From Aphrocallistes beatrix (Eukaryota; Porifera; Hexactinellida; Sceptrulophora; Aphrocallistidae), in NCBI GenBank assembly GCA_963281255.1, contig OY725500.1:4025184-4089183 (forward strand): a DNA stretch of 64,000 nucleotides, in the 5' to 3' direction. Every line of letters starts with the position of its first letter. The stretch's first letter is position 1. A program made the translations under genes and the position numbers. This document shows, one piece after another, positions 1 through 10,387 of this stretch. The notes under the pieces were generated by a model. The model was not told the DNA's origin, made no database searches, and worked only from the letters and a program-made list of their open reading frames with translations.

Positions 1-97
1 TAAATTTTCTGGAGTGTAGGCATGCAATTCGTAAACAGTTGAATATATAAATTAAGTGAATTTCGCAAATAAATATTCTATGTTGGGTAAAAATATA

Positions 98-2284
98 TTA
101 GGACTTCATCTGTTTGCCATAAATAGTAAAATTCTGACAGATTCCGACTGACGGGGGCTGCGAGTTAAACTTGGGGCCTTTTCCAGCTAAAATCCAGTTG
201 CATTTTTCCGCTTGAAATCTTGATCGATTTTCATCGATCAAAAAACGAATAAGATCCTCTTGGACCTGTTTACAAAGCCGCTTTGTTACTACTGTGTTGC
301 GAGCCATAGTAGGGCTGGAGTTTATCTCTATAAGGTACAATTTCAGATCGCTACTTATCATGAAATCAGCCCCATACAGTTCGAAAGACCCCTTGTGTAC
401 ATCTACATTGTGAGATGATGATAGCATGATAGTGTAGACTATGTCCTTCGCTTTCTCAAACAGCTCATCTCCCCATACATCATAGCCAGTAATGTTAATC
501 AAATATTGTTTAAACTCTTCTATATCGCAGATGTTGTCAGTTGGTAGGTTGGAGGAACGAGACTTTGAAACGGAATAATTCACTTGTATTGAGTTATTAC
601 ATAGATGGATTGACTCGTGGAAGTCAGATAGAGAAAAGCGTTGTCCAGAAAAACGTACGTAACATTCCTTATACATCCAAACTGTCAATGGATTCCAATC
701 TGTCACTAAGAACCATTGGCGAATGTCAAACTTTGTATCTTCAATTAGAAGTGGGTTTTCAATGTATTTTTGTACAACAAATTTTCCTTCTTGCAACAAG
801 ATTCGCGAGGATACCATCTCTAGAATCTCATCGAGTCGGGACAAACATTTGATGCCTCGACCTCGGGACATGGCACCCGGCTTCACGATCCAAATATTTC
901 GCGACCCGTCCATTTCGAATTGAGGCATCACTCGCTGTAGAGAATTCAACAGAGTCACTGTTTCTTGGTACAAACCTCTGCATTCATTTTGCCATTGGAT
1001 GGTATTACTTTTTAGAAGATAGAACGAGTCAAGTAGATTTTTCCAAAGTGGTTCGTTCTCATCGTATGTTATGACAGGTGTCAATTCGTCGAGATCGTAA
1101 TTTTCAATGTTTTCTAGTATCGAAGAACCCACTTTTAATGAGAAATTCACAATTTCAATGGCAAAGTTTTTGTGTTCATTTTCATTTGAACAAAATGTAC
1201 CTGCCTCAATCGATGCTTTTAAAAATTTAAGAATTGAAATTGCGGCGGTTTTAAGAAAATCTTCTATGAAAGTTGGTTGGTCTGCTGCTGAAGAGAGTAG
1301 GAAGCATCTTGGAAAGAAATCTCTTGAATCTGAGGTCGTATACCAGGGTAGTTCATGAAAAATTTGAGTGAGGCCGGATTTTGTAGTGAAACAACCTGTT
1401 TTCTTAAAATGATTCGCAAACTGTGCTTTTGTAAGGAACTTATAGTCAACATCAGATGTTTTCAAAGTGATGATGAAGTTGGGTAGAGCGTTTTTTACCG
1501 CCCGAGCTAGAATGCAATAATCTTCCTCATCAGAAGGGCAGTCAGATGAACTATCACACTCAGAACTAGTTGAATCGTTATCAACTATTTTCGTGTTCAC
1601 TTTCGTTTTATCCTTTGATTTATTTCCATATTTGGAATTATAATCCTGTTCAATCCATCCGCGTTGCCTCAGCTGGCGGCGTATTATCTTATAAGGGCCT
1701 TTGACTTTAAATATGTTGTGGTGGTTAACTGCTCTGTTCGCTTTCGTACGTAAAATTGTCATTTTGTCATGAGCAGCGGAGTCATATAGTTTACGTTTTT
1801 TATCATCAGTGTGAGGGCGTTTAACCTTCTCAGAAAGTTTGTTGCTAGTTTCAAAAATGACTGATTCTGACCTCTCCTTTATTTTAAGTTTTGGTTCTAA
1901 TTCCGTTAGAGTTGGGCTCTTAATTGATTTTGATGGATGTTTTCTAGGAGGTGAAAATGATCTCGTAAAAGGAATAACTTTTGTGAAAAGCCCGTTTGCT
2001 TTGGTATTTTCTGTTTTCTCAATTGACTGTCGCGAATTAAAAATGACATCCTTTTCTGTCTCAATGAATTTATCTCTCCTCACTATATGCAACTGTTGGC
2101 GCTCTTGGAAAGTTGTACTCAATTTACTCGCGATATTGCGACTTCTCTCGCCTATTTTCGGTACAGAAGTAAAGTATGTGTCTCCGATGTAATATTGCTG
2201 CGTTTTTGATAAAGTTGTTACACTTCTGTTTGGGAATGAGAGGGAGTAGTGAATTGGTTTAGGAGCGGTTTGTGTCTCTTGCAT
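98..2284 (-). CDS. TTLL3: Tubulin monoglycylase, TTLL3/TTLL8-like
   Basis: Single-exon protein of 728 residues starting at a true ATG. The first ~220 residues are basic and low in complexity. The TTLL3/8 core follows: a PYKIIRRQLRQRGWIEQ segment, the stretch with FTTKSGL and FFPRCFLLSSAADQPTFIEDF, and an ATP-grasp tubulin-tyrosine-ligase domain. That domain has NIWIVKPGAMSRGRG near residue 461, KFDIRQWFLVT near 515 and a metal-binding end at YLIEINSSP near 650. The family adds the first glycine to side-chain glutamates of axonemal tubulin, which fits a ciliated animal. TTLL3 and TTLL8 cannot be separated by eye. It is the first of eight consecutive minus-strand genes. The family assignment is strong; the glycylase activity is inferred from it. 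Confidence 0.88.
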   Translation of the reverse strand: MQETQTAPKPIHYSLSFPNRSVTTLSKTQQYYIGDTYFTSVPKIGERSRNIASKLSTTFQERQQLHIVRRDKFIETEKDVIFNSRQSIEKTENTKANGLFTKVIPFTRSFSPPRKHPSKSIKSPTLTELEPKLKIKERSESVIFETSNKLSEKVKRPHTDDKKRKLYDSAAHDKMTILRTKANRAVNHHNIFKVKGPYKIIRRQLRQRGWIEQDYNSKYGNKSKDKTKVNTKIVDNDSTSSECDSSSDCPSDEEDYCILARAVKNALPNFIITLKTSDVDYKFLTKAQFANHFKKTGCFTTKSGLTQIFHELPWYTTSDSRDFFPRCFLLSSAADQPTFIEDFLKTAAISILKFLKASIEAGTFCSNENEHKNFAIEIVNFSLKVGSSILENIENYDLDELTPVITYDENEPLWKNLLDSFYLLKSNTIQWQNECRGLYQETVTLLNSLQRVMPQFEMDGSRNIWIVKPGAMSRGRGIKCLSRLDEILEMVSSRILLQEGKFVVQKYIENPLLIEDTKFDIRQWFLVTDWNPLTVWMYKECYVRFSGQRFSLSDFHESIHLCNNSIQVNYSVSKSRSSNLPTDNICDIEEFKQYLINITGYDVWGDELFEKAKDIVYTIMLSSSHNVDVHKGSFELYGADFMISSDLKLYLIEINSSPTMARNTVVTKRLCKQVQEDLIRFLIDENRSRFQAEKCNWILAGKGPKFNSQPPSVGICQNFTIYGKQMKS

Positions 2285-2776
2285 TTCTGATTTTTTAATT
2301 AGAAATAGCTGAGTAGGAAGATGGCATACCTAGTAGGCGAATTCGTTCTAGATTGAAACGTTAAGAGTTGAATAAATCCCCTGACATTCCATTTCTACAT
2401 GTATGTAGTGATTTGGTGAGATTTTTAGGTTTAACCCGAGGATTACTTGGGGGTCAAAGGTATAAATAGAAATGACCCAGCTTTCACTTTCATTTTCAGT
2501 TTACTTTCAATTAACTTTCACTTTCAATTCAACATTCCTGGACGTGCTCGGGTTAATAAATAAAAAATATGAAAGATTTATTAAAACTGAGTTTGTGCCG
2601 AATAACTTAAGATAGACATTAAGTGTAACAACTAAACTTGTGTGTATTACCGGTGCTGAAATAAGCTTTAATAGCATAATAGTATACGTTTAATAATATG
2701 CTGCGTATTCTAAAAATTATATATAGAAATAAGGTGCGACAACATAACGACAGTAAAGATTTACTTGACCACATAT
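2285..2776. other. Intergenic spacer between TTLL3-like and RGS12-like genes
   Basis: This is the 5' flank of the tubulin glycylase and the 3' flank of the RGS12-like gene. It holds no credible ORF. The only structured sequence is a run of CTTTCA-type hexamers at 2481-2530, listed separately. Confidence 0.6.
2481..2530 (-). promoter_or_regulatory. GAAA-repeat tract resembling an IRF/ISRE cluster
   Basis: Read on the minus strand, these 50 bases hold about seven GAAA cores spaced 5-8 bases apart. The string GAAAGTGAAAG occurs twice, matching the GAAANNGAAA core bound by interferon regulatory factors. The tract lies about 200 bases upstream of the TTLL3-like start codon. It could equally be a simple degenerate purine repeat. 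Binding by any factor is inferred only from motif resemblance. Confidence 0.3.
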
Positions 2777-5700
2777 TTATAGATAGGAAGGAGTATGCAG
2801 TGGCTTTGTATAAGTATGAGTGAATCTTTGGTCTGGTTTAGTAAAGGACGGTTTGTAGGACCCTGAAGCTACGTTCTGTGCTTGGAAATTAGGCAGAGGA
2901 TTCTGAGAGAATTTCATTCGTGAAGGAAGGTTGCATTCATCGAATGGAGATGGGGTTGGCTGAATGCTATGCGATACCTGGTCAGGTGTATAGTACTGAG
3001 TCCTGGTACTCTGTTCGCCGTACTTCCTTCCAGGATTTTGCGAAGACAAATGCTGCACACCTTTATAGAAAATGGTCTGGTGTGGAAGGTTGGCTGTGTG
3101 GACAGATGTTACAGGTAGACTGGTTTGTACAGAGTTCGGTTGTTGTATTGCTGGATTGTACATTTGTTTGTGTTCGTGAATGTTGTCTCCTAGTTGATGG
3201 TGCATGCCTGGTGCTACGTTGTATTTATGCGATTTTAACCGGGGATTGGGCGCGAAATATGTCGGTTGGAATTTAGATTCTAAATTTTGTGGGACCTTTA
3301 TTGTTGGTTTATGAGGTGTGAATTTGGGCGGGTCTAAAACCACATATTCTTTACGCGGGTTAAGTGGGCTTTTGTTTGGCGGTTGTTTCTCATTTGGCGC
3401 CTGAAATAGTGTTTCACCTGTATGCGGGCAAATATCGGCACCTGTGCGATCAGTTTGAGAAATGGCGGGCATTTTAGGAGGTTTTTCAGATAGAAACGGA
3501 TTACTAGAATTCCTCTCTAAAGTCGATCTCTGATCGTTCATTCGGTTCATCTGTGCAGATTCTAACAAAGATAGCATGTCATTTGTTTTGGTGGGTTTTT
3601 CTTTCTTAGTTCGCTGAGAATTCCGGAGTTTATTCACTTTCCTATTAGGGTATTGTGTTTTAAGCAGTTCTTGCTTAGCTTCACGTGAGGGGGAACTGTT
3701 AAGTGAGTTAGAACTCACACTAGTCTTAACTTTGAGTGGATCGAACTCGAATCGTGTTAATTCTACTTTCTGTTTATTCAAAACTGAACTACCTAGTTCT
3801 AACTGTAATGGCACTTCACAATCTGTTAGTTGTAAGGAAATTAAATCTTTGGAAATGTTTTTAAGATCCAAAATAGGTTGAATAGTATCCAGGATTGTTT
3901 TATCATTTGAAGTGCGTAGTATGAACTCCTGCACGGGATGTGATGGGAGTTTCACAGTGAGAGCAAAGCTTTCAGTATGTTGTTGTAAGATAATATTCTT
4001 ACCACTGAATAAGACGGAGTTCTGATCAAGTTTTATGAGATTCAGTGTATCAGCTTGTCTGTATTCAAAGAGGTCATGTGATATATGTAAACTCTGAAAT
4101 AATGGATGTAAGGCAGCTCGTAGAGTTAGCGAGCTGTTCACTTTGCAACTTAGTTTTTCTCGGCCAGGTATGTGTATATAGACGGAGTCTTCATCCGTGG
4201 GGACTTCACGTATGAAAGTGAATTCATCTGAAGAGGATTGTGCGGACAGGGGTGGTGTGTTATCCTTTGATGAGGAATTGCGTCGCTTTGCGAAACTGCG
4301 ACGGAGAAATGACAGTGGATTATGCTTGTGGGTTTTCTCACTATCATTTGATTGGCGGGGGAATTGAATATCTGAGTGAGATAGCTTCAGTTTCTGACTA
4401 GACACATCATCATCAGGTGGAAGGCTACCTTTCATGCTAGCCAGTCTGTTCTCTTGTATGTAGTCAGCTAGGATGGTACAGCTTTTGAACCGGGGATAGC
4501 AGTCATACCTCAGGATGTGGTAGGTTTTCCTCTGAGCTTGGTTAAAAATTGATATGTCAGGTAGTTTTAAATTCGCGATGATTTCACGCCTAAGTCGTTC
4601 TTCTAAATTCACTTGTGATGGCGCGTTTTCATGGATGAATCTCTGAAAAATCGCAGATTTCTGTAAGCCAATTTCAATAGGAGTTTTCAGAGACTTATAC
4701 TTCTCAACTGCCAGCCAGAATTCTAAATTCTCAGCACTAAATTCTGTCTTCAAGAATTTTCTAAATAACTCCACTCCATCAGGATCGCTGAGTAAATTAT
4801 CCAATGACTCAAGCCATTTCTCTACATGCGTGAGGTTTTTGCCTAGGCAAGGCTCGCTCTCACAGAAAACTTTACGCTGTGGCTTGAAACCACTTTTACG
4901 CGATGGGGAATAACCGTAAATACTCGACTCGTGAAGGCTGGAGTGACTTCCAGACTTCGGAGCAAAAGTGGAATGTTTCGAGATGCAGTCGAGACTAGTG
5001 GATGATTTAGAAGCGACTTTTCCGTTCAATTTAGTGTCCGAGTATGAGGTAGTGATGTTCTCGTATGGATTATCGAATCGGTGCGAGTGATCAGAAGTCG
5101 TATAACTCGCATTATCAGTGATACTACCGTCAGAGCTGGAATGCTGGTTGGAGAGTACAACGAAAGGAGAATGCTCTGAGCTGGCACAGGACTGGACATC
5201 ACTCATGTTATTCCGAAAGTCGATTAGAACCACCCTTCCTGTTGCATTATCAAAATGAGATTTAGGTCGCTTCAATTGAGGTTCGTACTTTGTGCAGAGT
5301 TCGAAAATACGAACGAATGTTTTCAGCACTCGCAATGCATCCTGTGGATACTCTAAAACATCTAAATTTCGCATAAGTTTCTGCGCTTTCGCTGGTCCAT
5401 AATATTTGACGATACTCTCATTTGGTTGAACACGAAACGCGTGCGAAATATTTATCATTTTTCCTCCGCCATATACCTGTGGCGAATATTCAGAGATGGA
5501 AGAACGTGTGACAACAACCATGCATTCTATATTCGCAGTAGACGCACCTGTGTAAACTAAGGTCTTGAAAGGAAACACACGAATCGTGTTACCGACATTG
5601 TTGACAAGTCTCAAACTGTTGTTGTGTATTTCCAACGAGACAGAGATCGGCTCTCTCCCCTCTGATTCGATGCGTTTTATGCAAGTGTTGATGCAGGACA

Positions 5701-5806
5701 GACTGGGACCTTGCTTCCAAGTGTGCGGCATCTGTAACGAACCGAGGTAGTGGAAGAAAATGCGACAGAATAGAACGTCAGTTTCTTGCTCAATATCGTA
5801 TTCCAT
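2777..5806 (-). CDS. RGS12: RGS12/RGS14-like G-protein regulator (PTB, RGS, two RBDs, GoLoco)
   Basis: Single-exon protein of 1009 residues. Order of domains: a phosphotyrosine-binding fold at about 10-150 (FFHYLGSLQMP at the start), a serine-rich linker, an RGS domain at about 327-450 (VEKWLESLDNLL, LEFWLAVEKYK), two Ras-binding ubiquitin folds at about 540-690, and a GoLoco motif near 745-758 (SLLESAQMNRMNDQR, with the DQR end that contacts G-alpha-bound GDP). The tail is rich in Pro, Gln and His. This order is that of RGS12; RGS14 lacks the PTB. The PDZ domain found at the RGS12 N-terminus is absent. The family accelerates GTP hydrolysis by Gi/o-alpha, blocks GDP release through GoLoco and scaffolds Ras/Raf signalling. 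The start is a real ATG. Confidence 0.85.
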   Translation of the reverse strand: MEYDIEQETDVLFCRIFFHYLGSLQMPHTWKQGPSLSCINTCIKRIESEGREPISVSLEIHNNSLRLVNNVGNTIRVFPFKTLVYTGASTANIECMVVVTRSSISEYSPQVYGGGKMINISHAFRVQPNESIVKYYGPAKAQKLMRNLDVLEYPQDALRVLKTFVRIFELCTKYEPQLKRPKSHFDNATGRVVLIDFRNNMSDVQSCASSEHSPFVVLSNQHSSSDGSITDNASYTTSDHSHRFDNPYENITTSYSDTKLNGKVASKSSTSLDCISKHSTFAPKSGSHSSLHESSIYGYSPSRKSGFKPQRKVFCESEPCLGKNLTHVEKWLESLDNLLSDPDGVELFRKFLKTEFSAENLEFWLAVEKYKSLKTPIEIGLQKSAIFQRFIHENAPSQVNLEERLRREIIANLKLPDISIFNQAQRKTYHILRYDCYPRFKSCTILADYIQENRLASMKGSLPPDDDVSSQKLKLSHSDIQFPRQSNDSEKTHKHNPLSFLRRSFAKRRNSSSKDNTPPLSAQSSSDEFTFIREVPTDEDSVYIHIPGREKLSCKVNSSLTLRAALHPLFQSLHISHDLFEYRQADTLNLIKLDQNSVLFSGKNIILQQHTESFALTVKLPSHPVQEFILRTSNDKTILDTIQPILDLKNISKDLISLQLTDCEVPLQLELGSSVLNKQKVELTRFEFDPLKVKTSVSSNSLNSSPSREAKQELLKTQYPNRKVNKLRNSQRTKKEKPTKTNDMLSLLESAQMNRMNDQRSTLERNSSNPFLSEKPPKMPAISQTDRTGADICPHTGETLFQAPNEKQPPNKSPLNPRKEYVVLDPPKFTPHKPTIKVPQNLESKFQPTYFAPNPRLKSHKYNVAPGMHHQLGDNIHEHKQMYNPAIQQPNSVQTSLPVTSVHTANLPHQTIFYKGVQHLSSQNPGRKYGEQSTRTQYYTPDQVSHSIQPTPSPFDECNLPSRMKFSQNPLPNFQAQNVASGSYKPSFTKPDQRFTHTYTKPLHTPSYL

Positions 5807-6221
5807 TCTTGCTATGAGAAGTATAACGAAATATACAGAGATTAACCAAGATAATTATCGCAATTATCATTTTGAAAAGAAGTATAGAATTTAATCATAT
5901 GTCATGAAATTTCATTATGCACATTACTCTGAAAATAATTTGCCCCACGAAAGCACTTTTATTGTCTGAAAAATATATTTATGTCTGGCTTCAACTATAT
6001 TAATAAAACGAAACTTTTCAGATATAGAATCGAGGTAGGAAGTTACTTAAATGATGATTTCATACATGGAGCTATCTTGTATACTATGCACTAGCACCGT
6101 GAACACATGATATGCATACTAAATGTTTGTCACTATTATTAAAATAATAACTTGAAGCATATATATATAATTTACACCTCTAATGTATAGTTTAGGGAGG
6201 CGATTGCTCTACAAAATATGG
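5807..6221. other. Intergenic spacer between RGS12-like and YKT6 genes
   Basis: AT-rich 5' flank of the RGS12-like gene and 3' flank of YKT6. No ORF, repeat or RNA gene could be recognised. Confidence 0.6.
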
Positions 6222-6818
6222 TTACATGACAGAACAGCATGAATTTGCGCTTTTCGCTCCGTTGTAAAAAGTTTTTGAGGAGTCCTTTAGTCGGTCGGTC
6301 TTATTGACCAGCTCATCCAACAACTCTCCCTTCTCGAGTGCGGCCTGTATCGTATCGTGGAGGACTATTTTCGTCTCATCTAGGTCAGATTGTATTTTTA
6401 ACAACGAGTCTGCTTCTTTCGGGTTCTGGTACTTGGCCAGTAGGGCGTCTAGCGGCGGGTAAGATAGGTCAGGACTGGCGCCCGGCCATGTTCCAGGCGG
6501 GAAATCGTTCGTGAACTGTTCCAAAGCGCGCGTGGCAAGCGCAAACGCGACACGCGGGAGATAATCTAGATTGCTAACCACGACTCCCGCGAGATAGTCT
6601 GAACGGACGTAGACGTGACACCGGTACTCTCGCTCTTTGACGGACACTCTCTGTCCGATGTCAGTGCGCTCCACGAGGACCGAAGCTGCGAATTCCATAA
6701 ACTCCTTCACGTTGCGACGTACAAAGAATGAGAATGAACTCAGATCAAAGGAAGCACGTTTTGTCGCAGCTTTCCCATTGTCTTTGTAGTATATCACGAG
6801 AGCGTAGAGGTTGGACAT
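6222..6818 (-). CDS. YKT6: v-SNARE YKT6
   Basis: The open frame extends to a TTG at 6836, but the first ATG at 6818 gives MSNLYALVIYYKD and 198 residues, the usual YKT6 length. An N-terminal longin domain (SSFSFFVRRNVKEFM) is followed by an R-SNARE helix (LDETKIVLHDTIQAALEKGELLDEL, split here). The C-terminus is CCSVM, a tandem-cysteine CaaX-type signal that in YKT6 is farnesylated and further lipidated instead of using a membrane anchor. YKT6 acts in ER-Golgi, endosomal and autophagosome fusion. Its GC-rich codon use differs from the larger neighbours and suggests high expression. Confidence 0.95.
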   Translation of the reverse strand: MSNLYALVIYYKDNGKAATKRASFDLSSFSFFVRRNVKEFMEFAASVLVERTDIGQRVSVKEREYRCHVYVRSDYLAGVVVSNLDYLPRVAFALATRALEQFTNDFPPGTWPGASPDLSYPPLDALLAKYQNPKEADSLLKIQSDLDETKIVLHDTIQAALEKGELLDELVNKTDRLKDSSKTFYNGAKSANSCCSVM

Positions 6819-7425
6819 AATCGATGTTTTAATCAACTAATTAGTTGGGGCAGACTGTTAATTGTAAATTAATTACAAAAGATTGATTATAATCATTATG
6901 AGCGTTTATAAGTTTTCTAAACTCACTTGAATAGAGATAGATCTAATGCGTAGTAATGATGGCATATATAGAACATTGAATAAGTGACCTAGTTTCCTTT
7001 CACTGACGCGTTAAACCATCTTACCATTATTAGTTAAAAATAAATATATTAATGAAATTATGGGGAGGAATAGCGTATATTTGATGCGGATGGTCAATCA
7101 AAAATCAAGACAACAAACTTTATAATCGTTTAAATGTATATGGCAGGTAACAGATTTCTTCTATGGTTAAGAGCATGCTGTGATATTATACTTATAAGGT
7201 GAAAGAGTCAAGTTCCCATCTAACATAGCAATCGTAGTAACAAATTGAGTCATTGATAAGGTAATCTTTTAAGGATGAATTGAATTACGGATAAAAGCAA
7301 CACAAGCAATTACTTGCAACAAATTGATGACAACAAAGTTTAAATGATAGTGCGCACAGCCGATAGTTGTAATGTTAAACTCAAAACTCGGTTGTATTCA
7401 ACTCCAATAAGGCTAGCCCAGCGCT
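6819..7425. other. Intergenic spacer between YKT6 and the FEM1-like gene
   Basis: AT-rich; contains the YKT6 promoter side and the 3' side of the FEM1-like gene. No coding or structured element was seen. Confidence 0.6.
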
Positions 7426-9084
7426 TTAATAGTGTAAATGCAACTCTAGCAATTGACTGAGTTGAGATCTTTGGTGCCCAACGCGTAACTGTGAGTGGCT
7501 GAAGTATTCGCTAACCGCTTTGGCAGCTAGGGATTTCAAGGGGTAAGGTGGACGGAGTTTTGGAATAGACATGAACAGTTGAATCTTGAACGATGAAGAT
7601 TTATTGCGGATCATATCCAGTGCGTTTAAACCGCGTTTATCTACTGTGAATAGGTATGCGTTTTTTTCCAGTAAAAATGTGAATATTTCTGGCATATCCA
7701 GATGGACTGTGGTGTGGAGGCAACAGGCTAGTGTGTCACGGGCGCGCTCGTTTATATCTACTTCGAATTTGAGGAGAAAATCTATGACACGAAACGCAAA
7801 CCTGTACCAGTTATTCAACTGTGCACATTTGGAACGAAATGTGACTATTACGATTGATAAAAGGGATTGTAAGCGACAAACGGAGAAGTTGAGATTGGAA
7901 ATCCATTTTGAAAAGAAAATGTTGAGTTCTGAATTAGTCGAATCCTCTCCAACAATGAAATATATGCGCGAGAGAATTTGAATGAGTCTGTAAATGAAAT
8001 CTTCGCCATTGGTTACATCACTCCGTGAAGGGAGAAAATCGTACATAAGCAGTGGAATATAGTTCATGTTAAATGTACGGTCGATAGGGTACACCCAACT
8101 GAGGTCTTTGGTAGATGTGTAATGCAGTTCTAACGATTTATCCAGAATCAGAGTGAAATCGAAGATGTTTTCTAACTCAATGGCAGCTACGCGAAGGGCA
8201 TCGTTTGTGAAATATTCGATGAAATGTGTTGGGTAGCCAGTGTTAATCATCTCGAGGTAACTCCTGAAGAGATCGAATATTCTCACTTCGTCTGTAGCAG
8301 ATAACAGATGTGAGCGTGACCGAAGGACTAGAGTAGTGAAATGAAGGTTCAAAAAGAGTTTCAAAGGTAGGGAAGGGAAGGGATATAGTTGTCTAAGAAT
8401 GATGAAAGCGAATTGATGCATTTCTATTAGATTCGCGTTGCGTTGCAGAATTTGTCTGATGATACTTTGAGAAAGTGATATAGGTATTCCATGCTTTATC
8501 GATGCGGAAATATTTTGTCGGTACAAGTCATAGGATTTAAACAGGAATGGATTCAATTGGTGCAATGCTTGAATGATGGAACATTCTAGAACGTCTCTCA
8601 CTCCGACATCAAGATTTTCCTCGATCAATCTTACTTCATTATCAAGACGTGAGAGACGTGCAACGGTCAAAGCTGTCATCATCCAAACATCAGGAATAAG
8701 TTTCGCTCCGAACTGTACAAGCGTATTCAGGAATGGCCGAGTTGTATCATCGTCTGAGATACAGGATAACGATGAAATAGTGTTGGAATAGAAGTAGTAG
8801 TATGAAGATCTGAATATGGGCAGTGCGTGTAGATTGCTACTGTAGGTTATCAACACCATGTGTAGTGCGGTAAGTCCATCGGCCGATTGGTAGTTCGGAT
8901 CAACCCCGTGCTGAAGCAGTTTCATGGCCAAGTCCCATCTCTGGTAGAGAATGGCCCATGAGAGGGGGGTAAGGCCCTGTGAGTCCACCACTGTGGTTAT
9001 ATCTTCTGGTGAGTAGTCGATGAAGAGGTCTTCTATACTGCTGGGTTTCCATTGCATACGTTGTAGCGGTATTTCTGTCTCCAT
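7426..9084 (-). CDS. Divergent FEM1-like ankyrin protein (putative CUL2 substrate receptor)
   Basis: Single-exon protein of 552 residues. Ankyrin repeats lie near the N-terminus (DSQGLTPLSWAILYQ, SADGLTALHMV), and a degenerate one at about 140-175 (DVWMMTALTVARL) is followed by a helical middle region. Ankyrin units reappear near residue 450. The C-terminus has PLKSLAAKAV, then LSQLLELH. This matches the FEM1 layout: N-terminal ankyrins, TPR-like middle, two late ankyrins and a closing VHL-box segment of the type SLKCLAARAV...LEEFVxFH. FEM1 proteins link CUL2 ubiquitin ligase to C-degrons. Only the ends align clearly by eye and fewer ankyrin repeats are visible than the usual seven, so a divergent paralogue or another SOCS-box ankyrin protein remains possible. 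Confidence 0.55.
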   Translation of the reverse strand: METEIPLQRMQWKPSSIEDLFIDYSPEDITTVVDSQGLTPLSWAILYQRWDLAMKLLQHGVDPNYQSADGLTALHMVLITYSSNLHALPIFRSSYYYFYSNTISSLSCISDDDTTRPFLNTLVQFGAKLIPDVWMMTALTVARLSRLDNEVRLIEENLDVGVRDVLECSIIQALHQLNPFLFKSYDLYRQNISASIKHGIPISLSQSIIRQILQRNANLIEMHQFAFIILRQLYPFPSLPLKLFLNLHFTTLVLRSRSHLLSATDEVRIFDLFRSYLEMINTGYPTHFIEYFTNDALRVAAIELENIFDFTLILDKSLELHYTSTKDLSWVYPIDRTFNMNYIPLLMYDFLPSRSDVTNGEDFIYRLIQILSRIYFIVGEDSTNSELNIFFSKWISNLNFSVCRLQSLLSIVIVTFRSKCAQLNNWYRFAFRVIDFLLKFEVDINERARDTLACCLHTTVHLDMPEIFTFLLEKNAYLFTVDKRGLNALDMIRNKSSSFKIQLFMSIPKLRPPYPLKSLAAKAVSEYFSHSQLRVGHQRSQLSQLLELHLHY

Positions 9085-10387
9085 TTCGATCTACGAATAA
9101 AGTTTACAATTTTTTTTACATAAAAAGTTACCAGAAAGTATATTTCCTACGATTATAAATGTATTTAAATATGTCGGTTCCTTCAACTTGCTGTACATAT
9201 ATGTTACCATCATTCCAGGTATTTTACATAAAACAGAATTGACGTTTTAACGGTTACATATGCACTTTATGGATATACATCATAATATTTAAACTTTGTT
9301 CTACTTCTTAACACCTGTGTCTAAAATGAGATTGCATTATTCAATGGATTAATATAAAAGATAATTATACGCGTCAGCGAGAAATAACCTGAATTTGAAT
9401 GACTATTGTCAGATATACTATTATATATGTTTAATTCAGTTGAATCATTGATAAATCTGCTACCGTTTGATGAGATCACAGACACAATAATAACGAATTG
9501 ACCTCTACTAAATCATCTATAAATTTGCCGTGAAATCTATAAAAATTGGAAATGATTGTTCCATTAAGCAACGTAGATTATTACCACATGTTATAGATCA
9601 ACCCACGGCAAATAACAGTTATATCGTAGAAAAAAAGCAAACGGCAATCTCATTTCTGTATGGATTATACCAAATTTAAATGATCATTCTAGATTTGCAT
9701 AGCTCCTTCTCTATTAAGTAAAGCAGCATTTAGGATCATGAGAGCGTTACAGAAGTGTTATTCTCCCGTCCGAGTATGTCTGAATATTCAAGAATATTTG
9801 TTTTCTGAACAAGTCCCATAGAATATAAGCTTAGACCTTAGAGCAAATGCCTCGTTGCAGCCTTATAATCAAGTAGATGCACTTAAATTTCCACCTCATG
9901 CTACTGCCTTTACAAATCCATTCTATTTTGTTATTCAATCTATTCAGTGAATAATTAATGTATGAAGAAACAGTTAGATAATCGATAACCATCATTTCTA
10001 GAATATTTACCCATCCCATGGATTAGAACTTGAATTTATCTCTAATAATAACTGATGCGTTTAATTAATAATTATATAATTATGAAGATTGCTGGAGAGT
10101 TCATAATTATCGCTGAACAATAAGCCATACGTGTTAAATCCTAAATAAATTCAGACAAGCCACACGCTATCATTTAATTAACAATACAATAAGCATAAAA
10201 TAGAGTTCGTACGTATAGAATACGTCACAACAGTATGGGTAATAAAATTAACTAGTGACAACTCCTAAACAGAGGCAATATTCAACACAATACCTTAATT
10301 TATAATTATTCTAGTAAGAAACACTATCCCACTACCGTAGATGTAAAATGAATAATAATAGTGAATTCCATTCCACACTTTACTAAA
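9085..10387. other. 1.3 kb intergenic spacer, no gene recognised
   Basis: Strongly AT-rich, with short AT palindromes. The longest ORF (about 60 codons on the minus strand at 9831-10019) resembles nothing. It probably contains the FEM1-like promoter and the 3' UTR of the LIM gene. Confidence 0.55.

Noticed and set aside
2777..5806. RGS domain protein initially considered as Axin
   Set aside because: It has PTB, two Ras-binding folds and a GoLoco DQR motif and no recognisable DIX or beta-catenin-binding segment, which is the RGS12/14 layout.
6819..6836. Six-codon N-terminal extension of YKT6
   Set aside because: It begins with TTG; the ATG at 6818 gives the canonical 198-residue protein.
9831..10019. 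62-codon minus-strand ORF in the spacer upstream of the FEM1-like gene
   Set aside because: Low-complexity, AT-driven, with no recognisable features or context.
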